From the NCBI RefSeq assembly GCF_018613235.1, contig NZ_JAGGQP010000016.1, positions 1 through 64,000 on the forward strand: a DNA stretch of 64,000 bases. The letters run 5' to 3'. A model generated the notes under the pieces. That model saw only the letters and a program-made list of their open reading frames with translations, was not told the DNA's origin and searched no databases. This DNA is from Bacillus sp. ISL-41 (GTDB lineage Bacteria > Bacillota > Bacilli > Bacillales > Cytobacillaceae). Below, piece by piece: positions 53,042 through 61,794 of the stretch (the stretch's first letter is position 1; each line of letters opens with the position of its first letter). The position numbers and the translations under genes were made by a program.

Positions 53042-53617
53042 TTAAACCTTGAACATCCCGCCAAGTCCTTTGACCAGCGAAGAAACCTGCGTCACTGCAT
53101 TCATCATCTGTCCTGCAGTATCAACCATTTTGTTGACATCCAGGTTACCATCCTGGCTTTTAAAAGAGTTCATGATCGATTGCAGGCCGGATGGCTGCTT
53201 TGGCATGAATGCATATTGAGGATATGGATTGAAATTCTGGTAATCTGCTTGAGAGTTATAGTATCCATAAATAGGGTCACCCTCAGGCTCAAGAGGATTC
53301 TGGAAAAGCATTTTGGAATAGTCATTCTTGTTCCCGCCCATTTGATTAGGCTGATTCCAAGAGCCATTACCCTGCATATATGGATTCATTGGATAACCCT
53401 GCTGCATATATGGGTTCACCAGGTTTTCCTGCTGTATATATTGGTTAGGCCAGTTTCCTGGCGCGGTATTCCAATATGGAGCGTTATATTGTTGAGGGTA
53501 TGGCTGCTGCCGGTTCAAACCTTGATTATTCACGTTTACAAAGTTAGGATTTAGATTATATTGATTTTCCCACCATTGTGGATGATTGGCATTCGTCTTA
53601 TTTCTGCGGCCAAACAT
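53042..53617 (-). CDS. yppG: YppG-like spore coat protein
   Basis: A 191-aa protein, Asn/Gln/Tyr/Pro-rich in its first 110 residues (NQYNLNPNFVN, three NPYMQ-type repeats) and with a more ordered C-terminus (GLQSIMNSFKSQDGNLDVNK). This matches YppG, a minor coat component, but is longer than in B. subtilis (125). The ATG at 53615-53617 follows GGAGGAGG by 9 nt. Position before yppF is conserved. Confidence 0.82.
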   Translation of the reverse strand: MFGRRNKTNANHPQWWENQYNLNPNFVNVNNQGLNRQQPYPQQYNAPYWNTAPGNWPNQYIQQENLVNPYMQQGYPMNPYMQGNGSWNQPNQMGGNKNDYSKMLFQNPLEPEGDPIYGYYNSQADYQNFNPYPQYAFMPKQPSGLQSIMNSFKSQDGNLDVNKMVDTAGQMMNAVTQVSSLVKGLGGMFKV

Positions 53618-53808
53618 GGCGAACATCCTCCTCCGGGTTTTCATTACGATATTATATGTTATGGCCGCCCAGTTGGTGATAAAGCTGGAAGGTGCTTCCG
53701 GTTTTGTCTAATGGTGAAAAATGTTGTCGGAAGTTTCAATTTTTGAAAAATAAATGACAATTGTATTTTCATGATACGATTGTTTCAAATGATGGAGGAG
53801 GATGAAAA

Positions 53809-54006
53809 ATGAACGTTCACGAACTAAAAAATTTATTTGCCGAAACAAAAGCATATACTCCGGAACATGTAAATGAATTGCTTGATTTCACTAAAAAATC
53901 GTACATTCATAATGAAATTTCCATTTTAGATTACCGGAACCTGGTTCGTGAGCTGGAGTTGCAAGGTGCCGTCATTCCCGAGGAACAGAAAGAAATATCC
54001 ATCTAA
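53809..54006 (+). CDS. yppF: YppF-like protein
   Basis: A 65-aa soluble helical protein, LKNLFAETKAYTPEHVNELL then LDYRNLVRELELQGA, matching the size and location of YppF (62 aa). Function unknown. ATG preceded by GGAGGAGG. Confidence 0.85.
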   Translation: MNVHELKNLFAETKAYTPEHVNELLDFTKKSYIHNEISILDYRNLVRELELQGAVIPEEQKEISI

Positions 54007-54011
54007 ACAGA

Positions 54012-54046
54012 TCGAAGCACCAGTTCAGAACTGGTGCTTCTTTACT
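54012..54046. terminator. Bidirectional terminator, yppF / yppE
   Basis: Perfect 12-bp stem GAAGCACCAGTT/AACTGGTGCTTC (54014-54040). Confidence 0.85.
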
Positions 54047-54047
54047 A

Positions 54048-54431
54048 TCATTTGCCTGGCTGACCAGCAGCTTGTTCGATGGCAATGATCATGCTGTTTA
54101 GAATGAATTCAACCGACTGTACTTGATCTAGGAATCTCTTCTTGCTTGTTTCAGGAAAAAAGGCCTGCACCGAGATGACTTCCAAATAATCAGCCGCTGT
54201 TTCGATTTGATTAGCATGCAGGTTCTTTGGTCTGTTAGTTCTTACCCAGTTGGCGGCAGATTCTCTCCAGGCATCCGCTGCTATTTTTACCTCATCAGCA
54301 AATGGCTTTACTTCCGAATGAAAGTCGCCCCTGACTCCCTCTTCTTTCGAATGTTGAAATCTTCTATGGGCCGTATCTACATTCACCAGCAATTTCCGGG
54401 ACAATGTCAGAATGTTATTTTCCAATTCCAT
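54048..54431 (-). CDS. yppE: DUF1798 protein YppE
   Basis: A 127-aa all-helical protein: LSRKLLVNVDTAHRRFQHS near residue 10, VKPFADEVKIAADAWRESAANWV in the middle, typical of the DUF1798 four-helix bundle. Function unknown. Conserved place between yppF and yppD. Own weak promoter region upstream (54432-54505). Confidence 0.87.
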   Translation of the reverse strand: MELENNILTLSRKLLVNVDTAHRRFQHSKEEGVRGDFHSEVKPFADEVKIAADAWRESAANWVRTNRPKNLHANQIETAADYLEVISVQAFFPETSKKRFLDQVQSVEFILNSMIIAIEQAAGQPGK

Positions 54432-54504
54432 GTTTCATCACACTTTCTTGAATCTATTTTACTTTCGCTATTGTATCCAATCGTTGGCCATCTTTCAGTT
54501 ATAC

Positions 54505-54537
54505 AAAAAAGTAGCCTTCTTTAAAAAAGCTACTTAA
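54505..54537 (-). terminator. Terminator of yppD
   Basis: AAGTAGC pairs with GCTACTT (54509-54535) then TTTTTTG on the minus strand. Confidence 0.75.
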
Positions 54538-54560
54538 CGTTGAATCTATTCTATTATATA

Positions 54561-54815
54561 TTAAAAACTCAATTCAAGTTTTAAAGATGTCTGTTCAGGC
54601 TTGGTATGCAAGGCTGGGGGCATTGGCTGTGGCAGTTTACCTTCCATTTTTTCTAAAAGAAAGCTGGTTTCTGCTAAATGCCTGGAATGTGTCCCATACA
54701 TTGTCTTTCGGGTTTCCGTCAATAAATCATGCAGGTTCATATCTGTAACTTCAAGGCTATGGGCCATGTCATTCAACATCCTTAAAATCTCATCTTTTTC
54801 AATTCCTGGTCTCAT
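54561..54815 (-). CDS. yppD: YppD-like protein
   Basis: An 84-aa protein, helical in its first half (GIEKDEILRMLNDMAHSLEV) and Pro-rich near KLPQPMPPALHTKPEQ. Size and position match YppD (80 aa). Function unknown. I see no other gene in 54816-55068 apart from the sspM upstream region. Confidence 0.78.
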   Translation of the reverse strand: MRPGIEKDEILRMLNDMAHSLEVTDMNLHDLLTETRKTMYGTHSRHLAETSFLLEKMEGKLPQPMPPALHTKPEQTSLKLELSF

Positions 54816-55068
54816 TTGGACATCTCTCCTTACTATAGTAACTTTTTGGGCTGGCAGAATCGAACTCGCTGCACGTCAAAGAATCTACGGAAATATAGGA
54901 ACTTTACTTGTAAATTCTATTTTTGGCTGAAACCTCCTTCCACGTTGACAAAACTAGAAGGAATTCGCCAAACAAAGTGCTTTTCAGCAACAATCTATCC
55001 AGCCTTCGACATGCAATTACCGAATGAAAAACCAGCAAATGAACAAACTAATCTCGGGAGGTGTTCAA

Positions 55069-55176
55069 ATGAATAAAAAACAACAGAAAACTGCACAGCA
55101 GCCTGGTAAAACCGCTGAGAAGAAAACAGGATATGGCGACAAAAAATTAGAAGGACCTAACCGTCCAGCAGAATGA
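55069..55176 (+). CDS. sspM: Small acid-soluble spore protein SspM
   Basis: A 35-aa frame, MNKKQQKTAQQPGKTAEKK..., ending LEGPNRPAE. The GPNRP end and DKKL motif match B. subtilis SspM (34 aa). GGGAGGTG lies 6 nt upstream. Forespore SASP, located beside yppC as in B. subtilis. Confidence 0.85.
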   Translation: MNKKQQKTAQQPGKTAEKKTGYGDKKLEGPNRPAE

Positions 55177-55180
55177 CGCA

Positions 55181-55225
55181 AAACGCAAGCCACTCGCTCA
55201 GCCCCAGCAAGCGATTCGAGCTGCA
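55181..55225 (+). repeat. Fragment of dispersed GCGC...CAGCCCC repeat
   Basis: ACGCAAGCCACTCGCTCAGC then CCCAGCAAGCGATTCGAGC match the left end of the repeat at 42249. Decayed copy between sspM and yppC. Confidence 0.55.
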
Positions 55226-55302
55226 CAAAGTGATTGATTTTTCACAAGGTACTCAAGGATGCCGACTTGGGAATGAAAACTGGCGGGGCATTAGATTAAG
55301 AA

Positions 55303-55336
55303 ACAAAAAAGCAAGGAGCTCCCTTGCTTTTTTGTT
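55303..55336. terminator. Bidirectional terminator, sspM / yppC
   Basis: Stem AAAAAAGCAAGG/CCTTGCTTTTTT (55305-55334) flanked by A and T runs. Confidence 0.88.
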
Positions 55337-55340
55337 TGGT

Positions 55341-56354
55341 TCATTCCGGTGTGAATAACTCCTTCAGCGAAATCAAAGCATGTAATTGTTTTTGTTTTTT
55401 TTTGTACCAACCGGTCAAGTGGGCAGGATGTCTGTGATTGAGTTCCTGGCTGAACCATTTTTTGTGATATCCCCTCTCTTTATACCAGTCACCTTGCTCG
55501 TGAAAATGATGCTGAATAATTGGATATGTACTCCGAAGGAACGGAGTGTCTCTTTTTTTATTACTAGGAAAGTACTGTTCATAATCATGCCTTGAAGCAG
55601 TATGTTCCGTATGCATCGCAAATTCCAAAAATAAAGGATAGTAGCGGTTGTCAAACAATATTGATGCAAGCCGCTTTCCAAGGTTAATCCTTTTGCTGAC
55701 AGATTTGAATCCATTCACACTTGCCCCGTAAAGTTCTCCCTCGCACGTCGGAAAAAGGACTGTGCTGAAATGCAAATAGTCTTCGAAGGAAAACATCAAG
55801 GTATTAAATACCCGTTTTTTATATACTGGATGTTTAATAACAGGATTATGAATTACATTTTGTTCATTAATGATCAAAGCCGTCAATAACCTCTTCTTAT
55901 CTCCCTGCTCCCAAAACATCTGCCATTCCTTTTCCATAAAAGACGAAACATCCAGGAATTTCAGCAGGTGAAACATTGGTGAGCTTTTTTTCGTCGAATA
56001 AGAGTATAAAAGGAGCTGAGAATAGGCATCGCGAAAGATTAGCCAATTCGCCCTTTCATATGTGAGGAACAAACGCTGGCGGATTGGAGGATCCAGAAAC
56101 TTCGGGAACCAGTCTCCCTCCAGGTCGCACATATTATATCCGCCATTTCTTGACACCATGCTGGCCAGGAACGACCAGATCATTTCTGGATAGTCCAGAT
56201 AGAAATCCAGATATGCTCTTGTTCTTGAGATATTGTCCAAATTCTTGCCATGTGTTTCCTGCCTGATTTTTTGCAGAACTTCGGCTTCGTGGTCAGTCAG
56301 TTGTTGAAATTGAGGATTTTGGGTTATTGACACACCTTTTCTCTTCCTTTTCAA
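55341..56354 (-). CDS. yppC: DUF2515 protein YppC
   Basis: A 337-aa protein of the DUF2515 family, found in spore-formers. Conserved features visible include NISRTRAYLDFYLDYPEMIW, LASMVSRNGGYNMCDLEG and QRLFLTYERANWLIFRDAYSQL. No signal peptide; likely cytosolic. Role unknown. Divergent from recU, as in B. subtilis. Confidence 0.88.
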   Translation of the reverse strand: MKRKRKGVSITQNPQFQQLTDHEAEVLQKIRQETHGKNLDNISRTRAYLDFYLDYPEMIWSFLASMVSRNGGYNMCDLEGDWFPKFLDPPIRQRLFLTYERANWLIFRDAYSQLLLYSYSTKKSSPMFHLLKFLDVSSFMEKEWQMFWEQGDKKRLLTALIINEQNVIHNPVIKHPVYKKRVFNTLMFSFEDYLHFSTVLFPTCEGELYGASVNGFKSVSKRINLGKRLASILFDNRYYPLFLEFAMHTEHTASRHDYEQYFPSNKKRDTPFLRSTYPIIQHHFHEQGDWYKERGYHKKWFSQELNHRHPAHLTGWYKKKQKQLHALISLKELFTPE

Positions 56355-56450
56355 TAGGTTCTTTATAGGGTGAATTGAAATGAGGCTTTTTATTCAACCA
56401 AAGTCCGTTGATATTTGGTATGATATAGAGTAGTCTGCGAGGTGGTCAGC

Positions 56451-57068
56451 TTGATATTCAATTATCCAAATGGGAAGAAATATACTCCAAACACAAGTAA
56501 TGAGCGGGCAAAGAAAGTCCGGGTGCAAAAAAACGCAGCCTACAGTAATAGAGGTATGACATTGGAGGAGGACCTGAATGAAACGAACTCCTACTATCTT
56601 GACCGGGGTATAGCGGTAATCCATAAAAAACCAACACCCGTTCAAATCGTTAATGTGGATTATCCGCGCAGGAGTGCAGCAGTTATAAAAGAGGCATACT
56701 TTAAACAAGCTTCTACTACAGACTATAATGGGGTTTACAAAGGTAGGTACATTGATTTTGAAGCGAAAGAGACAAAGTTTTCAACATCTTTTCCTTTGAA
56801 AAACTTTCATGAACACCAGATCGTCCATATGAAAGCCGTACTTGAGCAGCAAGGCATTTGTTTTGTGATTCTCCGCTTCTCCACCGAAGAAGAAATCTAC
56901 CTGCTCGAAGCCAGCCATTTACTTAATTTTTGGGAACGAATGATAACAGGCGGCAGGAAGTCAATCACAAAGGAAGAGGTCATGAAATTGGGCCATCAGA
57001 TCCCCCTTGGCCTTCATCCAAGGATTGACTATATAAAGGTTATCGATTATCTTTATAAACTTAGTTAG
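56451..57068 (+). CDS. recU: Holliday junction resolvase RecU
   Basis: A 205-aa endonuclease that resolves Holliday junctions and modulates Rec[43 protein letters not shown] (metal-binding Asp, Glu and Lys) and FHEHQIVHM are typical. The TTG start at 56451 is inferred from GAGGTG 6 nt upstream and agreement with the known N-terminus MI..YPNGK. Followed after 31 nt by ponA; recU-ponA operon is conserved. Confidence 0.95.
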   Translation: MIFNYPNGKKYTPNTSNERAKKVRVQKNAAYSNRGMTLEEDLNETNSYYLDRGIAVIHKKPTPVQIVNVDYPRRSAAVIKEAYFKQASTTDYNGVYKGRYIDFEAKETKFSTSFPLKNFHEHQIVHMKAVLEQQGICFVILRFSTEEEIYLLEASHLLNFWERMITGGRKSITKEEVMKLGHQIPLGLHPRIDYIKVIDYLYKLS

Positions 57069-57099
57069 TTTTTTATTGCGAGAAAGGAATGAACTATAT

Positions 57100-59664
57100 A
57101 TGGCACAAAAACCTCTAACTAGAGAGGAGCGACGAAGACAGCAGGCAGCCAAGAATAAGAAACCTAAAGGAAAGAAAGCGAATAAAGGAATGTTCAAGAA
57201 AATTTTCCTGACGCTGATCGCCCTAGGGATCATTGGCATGCTGACTGGAATCGCCACCTTTGCATTCATGATACAGGATACGCCAAAACTTGATGAAAGC
57301 TTGCTCAAAGACCCTATATCTTCCAAAATTTATGATAAAGACAAAGAGCTTGTAACAGAAGTAGGCTCGCAGAACAGGGATTATGTTGCCTATGAAGATA
57401 TACCAAAACTAGTGGAAAATGCCTTTTTAGCGACAGAGGACGTCAGATTCTATAAACATAATGGTATAGACGTCATCCGCCTTGGAGGAGCTGTTATAGC
57501 AAATATAACTGAAGGCTTTGGTTCCGAAGGTGCTTCTACCATCACTCAACAGGTCGTGAAAAACTACTTCCTCGGCTTTGAAAAAACAATTTCAAGGAAG
57601 GCACAGGAAGCATGGCTTGCATACCAGCTGGAACAGAAATATACAAAAGAACAAATCTTTGAAATGTATGTAAATAAAATTTATATGTCAGAAAATATGC
57701 ACGGTGTCCTGACTGCTTCAAAGACATACTTTGGCAAAGATGATTTAAGTGAACTTGAGCTTCATGAAGCCGCCCTGCTTGCAGGTATGCCTCAGAGCCC
57801 TAATAATTACAATCCTTTTACGAACCCTGAAAAAGCGGAGCAGCGAAGGAACACTGTATTAATGTTGATGCATCAGCATGGCTTCATTTCACAGGAAGCG
57901 AAAGAAAACGCACAGAAGATTCCAGTTGAATCCAGCCTCGTTAAGGAAGAAAACAGGAAGAATAAGAATGAAGAACCCTTCGATGCCTTTGTTGACATGG
58001 TGATCGAAGAGGTTACCGAAAAAACTGATTTTGATATCTTTTCCGATGGACTTGAAATTTATACAACCCTGGATCAAAATGCACAGAAACATGTGGAAAA
58101 TATCCTAAATACAGATGCCGCTGTACAATTCCCTAATGACGAAATGCAGGCTGGCATCACCCTTCTGGATACGAAAACCGGTGAAATACGCGCGATAGGC
58201 GGCGGTCGAAAACAGCAGGTAAAACGTGGACTGAATTATGCGATTGATGTAACAAGACAGCCAGGATCGACCATCAAGCCAATTCTTGACTATGGACCTG
58301 CGATTGAGCATCTGCGCTGGGGCACCTATCATATGCTTGAAGATAAGCCTATGACCTATTCAAACGGTGAACCGATTGGTAACTGGAACGACAAGTATAA
58401 CGGAGTCATGACCATGAGAATGGCTCTGGCAAAATCGATCAATATCCCTGCCCTGCAAGCCTTCCAGGCTGTAGGTCTTGAGAAGGCCAGAGAGTTTGGG
58501 ACCAATCTTGGTTTAACACTAGATGATCCTTTTTACGAATCAGCGTCGATTGGTGCCAAAGAAATAGCGCCAATTGAAATGGCTGGTGCGTATGCAGCAT
58601 TTGGAAACAATGGTTTCTTTACGGAGCCATATTCTGTCAAAAAGGTTGTACTCCGTGACAAGACAGAAATTGATCTGACTCCTGAAACTGAAGTCGTCAT
58701 GAAAGATTACACTGCCTTCATGATTTCCGATATGTTGAAAACGGCAATTAAACAAGGAACCGGTGCAGCTTACGCAAATATTTCAAACCTTCATGTTGCC
58801 GGAAAAACAGGAACCACGAATTACACGCCAGATGAAATAAAAGACTGGGGAATTCAAAATGGTGGTGTTCCTGACTCCTGGTTTGTAGGCTATACAACAA
58901 GGTATACAGCATCCGTCTGGACCGGTTATAGTGACAGGAAGACGGCACTGTATGGTAAAGAACAAAAAATATCCCAGACTCTTTTCAAGAATCTTATGAC
59001 ATATGTGTCTAAAGATGTAGATACTCCAGATTTCACCGTACCAAAGAGTGTCGAAAGAGTTAAAGTCGAAAAAGGCACAATGCCTGCAAAGCTTGCCAGT
59101 GAATATACTCCAAAGGACCAGATCCTTTATGAGTGGGCTGTAAAAGGAAATGTTCCTAAGGAAACTTCCAAGAAGTTTGAAAAGCTTGAAACTCCATCAA
59201 AGCTTGAAGCAAAATACGATGAAATCAAAAATGAAATCCTCCTGACTTGGGAATTCAATCAGGAGAATAAAGAGGATATTCAATTTGAGGTTACCGCATC
59301 CCTCGATGAAGGTCCTGAGCAAACACTGACCACGACAGCTGAGACAGGCTTGAAAATTGCCAATGCAGTTCCAGGCGGAATCTATTCATTCAAAGTCACA
59401 GCGATACATGGCGAACAGCGATCTGACCCAGCCACCCTGAAAGTCGAAGTTCCAGAACCACTCCTCCCAGAACCTGAAGATGGCGAGAATGAAGAAGGAA
59501 ATGAAAATGGGAACGGAAATGGTAATGGAAACGGCAACGGCACTGGTGATGGTGATGGCACAGGCACTGGTGATGGCACAGGCACTGGTGATGGCACTGG
59601 TGATGGTGATGGTGATGAAAATAATGATGACGGTGGGGATGAGAATAATCCCACTGGACCATAA
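57100..59664 (+). CDS. ponA: Class A penicillin-binding protein 1A/1B
   Basis: An 854-aa bifunctional cell-wall synthase. A cytoplasmic Lys-rich N-terminus and single anchor (about 38-62) precede the GT51 glycosyltransferase (EDVRFYKHNGID, STITQQVVKNY) and the transpeptidase with SxxK in GSTIKP, SIN and KTGTT. A fibronectin-III-like segment (about 695-790) is followed by a low-complexity Gly/Asn/Asp/Thr tail of about 55 residues. Regulated by GpsB in B. subtilis; gpsB is also here. ATG at 57100 chosen over a TTG upstream. Confidence 0.95.
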   Translation: MAQKPLTREERRRQQAAKNKKPKGKKANKGMFKKIFLTLIALGIIGMLTGIATFAFMIQDTPKLDESLLKDPISSKIYDKDKELVTEVGSQNRDYVAYEDIPKLVENAFLATEDVRFYKHNGIDVIRLGGAVIANITEGFGSEGASTITQQVVKNYFLGFEKTISRKAQEAWLAYQLEQKYTKEQIFEMYVNKIYMSENMHGVLTASKTYFGKDDLSELELHEAALLAGMPQSPNNYNPFTNPEKAEQRRNTVLMLMHQHGFISQEAKENAQKIPVESSLVKEENRKNKNEEPFDAFVDMVIEEVTEKTDFDIFSDGLEIYTTLDQNAQKHVENILNTDAAVQFPNDEMQAGITLLDTKTGEIRAIGGGRKQQVKRGLNYAIDVTRQPGSTIKPILDYGPAIEHLRWGTYHMLEDKPMTYSNGEPIGNWNDKYNGVMTMRMALAKSINIPALQAFQAVGLEKAREFGTNLGLTLDDPFYESASIGAKEIAPIEMAGAYAAFGNNGFFTEPYSVKKVVLRDKTEIDLTPETEVVMKDYTAFMISDMLKTAIKQGTGAAYANISNLHVAGKTGTTNYTPDEIKDWGIQNGGVPDSWFVGYTTRYTASVWTGYSDRKTALYGKEQKISQTLFKNLMTYVSKDVDTPDFTVPKSVERVKVEKGTMPAKLASEYTPKDQILYEWAVKGNVPKETSKKFEKLETPSKLEAKYDEIKNEILLTWEFNQENKEDIQFEVTASLDEGPEQTLTTTAETGLKIANAVPGGIYSFKVTAIHGEQRSDPATLKVEVPEPLLPEPEDGENEEGNENGNGNGNGNGNGTGDGDGTGTGDGTGTGDGTGDGDGDENNDDGGDENNPTGP

Positions 59665-59680
59665 GCCTTACTAAAATAAA

Positions 59681-59715
59681 CAAACGTCCTGACTCAGTCA
59701 GGACGTTTGTTTTTG
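59681..59715. terminator. Bidirectional terminator, ponA / ypoC
   Basis: Perfect 12-bp stem CAAACGTCCTGA/TCAGGACGTTTG (59681-59709); the stem extends into the ypoC stop region. Confidence 0.88.
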
Positions 59716-60071
59716 GATTTATTTAATACTAATTGCTTAGCAAACTGCTTTTCCTGTTCAGCGAACAGCTCAGCAAGCTGTTTATAAGAATGAAAAAGTT
59801 TTGGTCTAGAAACAATAAAATCAAGTCTTTCTTCTGTATTCACCGGTTTGATTTTACAGACTTTAATCGAATGCATATCCTGATTCAGGCCGTTTGAAAG
59901 AAAAAGAAATTGTTCAAATAACAGGATCGCCCTCTGCATCAAGGGCTCTGCCCCATCGCTATCCCTGTTCCTGAAGTGAGCGGCCAACTCGTCCTTACAC
60001 TGTTTCCACTCACTGAGCAGTCTCTCCACTGCTTTGTCACGATCTTTAGAGAAAGTATCTATTCTATCCAT
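59694..60071 (-). CDS. ypoC: YpoC-like protein
   Basis: A 125-aa soluble helical protein, MDRIDTFSKDRDKAVERLL..., with CKIKPVNTEERLDFIVSRP in the centre and a basic C-terminus. Matches YpoC in size and position. Function unknown. The ATG at 60069-60071 overlaps the nth TAA by one base (TAATG), so it is coupled to nth; a longer in-frame start inside nth is unlikely. Confidence 0.83.
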   Translation of the reverse strand: MDRIDTFSKDRDKAVERLLSEWKQCKDELAAHFRNRDSDGAEPLMQRAILLFEQFLFLSNGLNQDMHSIKVCKIKPVNTEERLDFIVSRPKLFHSYKQLAELFAEQEKQFAKQLVLNKSKNKRPD

Positions 60072-60721
60072 TACGCTTTTGCTCTCATCCTTTTCTTGCC
60101 CTCTCTGCATAACTGCAGCAAAGGACATGTTTCACACTTGGGGTTTTGCGCTTTACAATGGTACCGTCCAAAAAAGATCATCCTGTGATGCGTAATCGAC
60201 CACTCTTCCTCAGGAACCTTTTTCATCAGTGTCTTTTCCACCTCAAGAACAGAATCCTTCCAGCGGCAAAACGCCAGACGCTTGCTCACCCGCTCTACAT
60301 GTGTATCAACTGCAATGGCAGGTACTCCGAATGCTACCGAAACAACAACGTTTGCTGTTTTACGCCCAACACCAGGAAGATTAGTCAATTCATCCCTGTC
60401 CTGCGGCACTTCTCCGCCATACTCATCTATAATCATCCTGCACAGCTTCTGGATATTCTTCGCTTTATTTCGATATAATCCAATTGAGCGGATGTCCTGC
60501 TGAAGTTCTTCCAATGAAACACTCAAAAAATCCTCAGGAGTTTTGTATTTTTGGAATAAGTTTTTTGTCACCTTGTTCACAAGTGCATCAGTGCACTGCG
60601 CAGAGAGGGCGACAGCAATCACCAGCTCAAAGGGATTCGAGTGAACCAGTTCACAGTGTGCATGAGGAAACATCCGCCCCATCTCATCCAGGCAAAACCT
60701 TATCTGTTGTTTATTAAGCAT
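60071..60721 (-). CDS. nth: Endonuclease III
   Basis: A 216-aa base-excision glycosylase/AP lyase for oxidised pyrimidines. HhH motif LPGVGRKTANVV with catalytic Lys near 120, catalytic Asp in AVDTHVERVS near 139, and a [4Fe-4S] motif C-x6-C-x2-C-x5-C at the end. The ATG at 60719-60721 gives MLNKQQIRFCLDE like B. subtilis Nth. Part of dnaD-nth-ypoC order. Confidence 0.95.
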   Translation of the reverse strand: MLNKQQIRFCLDEMGRMFPHAHCELVHSNPFELVIAVALSAQCTDALVNKVTKNLFQKYKTPEDFLSVSLEELQQDIRSIGLYRNKAKNIQKLCRMIIDEYGGEVPQDRDELTNLPGVGRKTANVVVSVAFGVPAIAVDTHVERVSKRLAFCRWKDSVLEVEKTLMKKVPEEEWSITHHRMIFFGRYHCKAQNPKCETCPLLQLCREGKKRMRAKA

Positions 60722-60814
60722 GTATATCACCACTTTTCTAAATTTGGCCTTCAGAAATTTAAATATCCCATTCAAATTAAAAAAAGAGAGAATGGATGAA
60801 TTCTCTCGTTACAA

Positions 60815-61522
60815 TTACTGTTCAAGCCAGTTATAAAACGGAACAGGATTCGCAGAAACTTTTGGTTCTTCCTTCCCTGTCTTTTGCGCATTCTGATGCT
60901 GCCTGAATTTCCTTCCATAACTCTTTGCTTGTTCAATTGTCTTAATTCCATTCTTCTTCCATTCAAAAAGAATCCGGTCTATGTACCGAAAATTCAATTT
61001 TCCAGAGATGACAGCTTCTCTTAACGCAGCTTTAATGATGATCGGATCATGGTGATCATCATCCATCCACATTGCCAGTGACTCACATTCAAATGGTGAT
61101 AACGGCCGGCCGAATTCCCTTTCAAACGTTGTATATAAATCAGTCTCTTCCTTTTGGTCCAGAATCTCTTTTTCCTGTTTCCGCTTGAGCATAAACTGAT
61201 CGAACAGCTTTTCCCATAGCGGTTCCAGTGAATATTTTTCATATCTGATTCCGTCCGTGGAATTCCCGTCACTTATCGATATAAACCCTCTTTGAATCAG
61301 TGCTCGGAGCAAATCAGTACATTCGAAAGCCGATATCGTCATGCGGGCTGCAAGTTCCGTAGGCGTAGGAAATTCATTTCCTTTTTCAGAAAAATAGAAT
61401 ACATGAAGTAGTAGTGCCAATTCTTGTTCGTTCAATCTCATTTCTTTATACTGCGTAAGCAATACAGCAGGAATGGTAACATTCCCCTCTTTCAGCCAAT
61501 CTAACAAATCTGCTTTTTTCAT
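60815..61522 (-). CDS. dnaD: DNA replication initiation protein DnaD
   Basis: A 235-aa primosome protein that acts with DnaB and DnaI to load the helicase at oriC and restart sites. N-terminal DDBH1 winged helix (about 1-105) and C-terminal DDBH2 domain with LYTTFEREFGRPLSPFE and the FRYIDRILFEWKKNGIKT motif; ends PFYNWLEQ exactly as in B. subtilis. ATG at 61520-61522 follows GAGGTG by 6 nt. Confidence 0.95.
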   Translation of the reverse strand: MKKADLLDWLKEGNVTIPAVLLTQYKEMRLNEQELALLLHVFYFSEKGNEFPTPTELAARMTISAFECTDLLRALIQRGFISISDGNSTDGIRYEKYSLEPLWEKLFDQFMLKRKQEKEILDQKEETDLYTTFEREFGRPLSPFECESLAMWMDDDHHDPIIIKAALREAVISGKLNFRYIDRILFEWKKNGIKTIEQAKSYGRKFRQHQNAQKTGKEEPKVSANPVPFYNWLEQ

Positions 61523-61661
61523 TCCGGACACCTCTTTTCATAGTATAGCATGAACAAGCCCGGCTGGTAATAAAATAGAAAAAGATTAAAAAGGGAAATT
61601 AGTCGAAAAATAGCGAATAGGAAAGCTATGCCAGACAAGAAAAAGGATACTAAAATAGATC

Positions 61662-61697
61662 AAGGCCCGCACAATATACGGGCCTTTTGTTTTTTAA
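61662..61697 (+). terminator. Plus-strand terminator between dnaD and aspB
   Basis: Stem AAGGCCCG/CGGGCCTT (61662-61685) followed on the plus strand by TTGTTTTTT. The only nearby genes are on the minus strand, so its use is unclear; it may end antisense transcription. The 61523-61794 gap is where asnS sits in B. subtilis; I see no gene here. Confidence 0.6.
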
Positions 61698-61794
61698 AAC
61701 ATTTTGAAACAAGGATTATTATGGATAAGTTCAGCAAATGGGAATAAAATCAATTCACATAAATATTCTTCCCCGACTGATCCACGCTCCTGAT

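Noticed and set aside
59396-59683. His/Cys-rich and Met-rich frames over the ponA tail
   Set aside because: They arise from reading the low-complexity GNG/GDG repeats in other frames.
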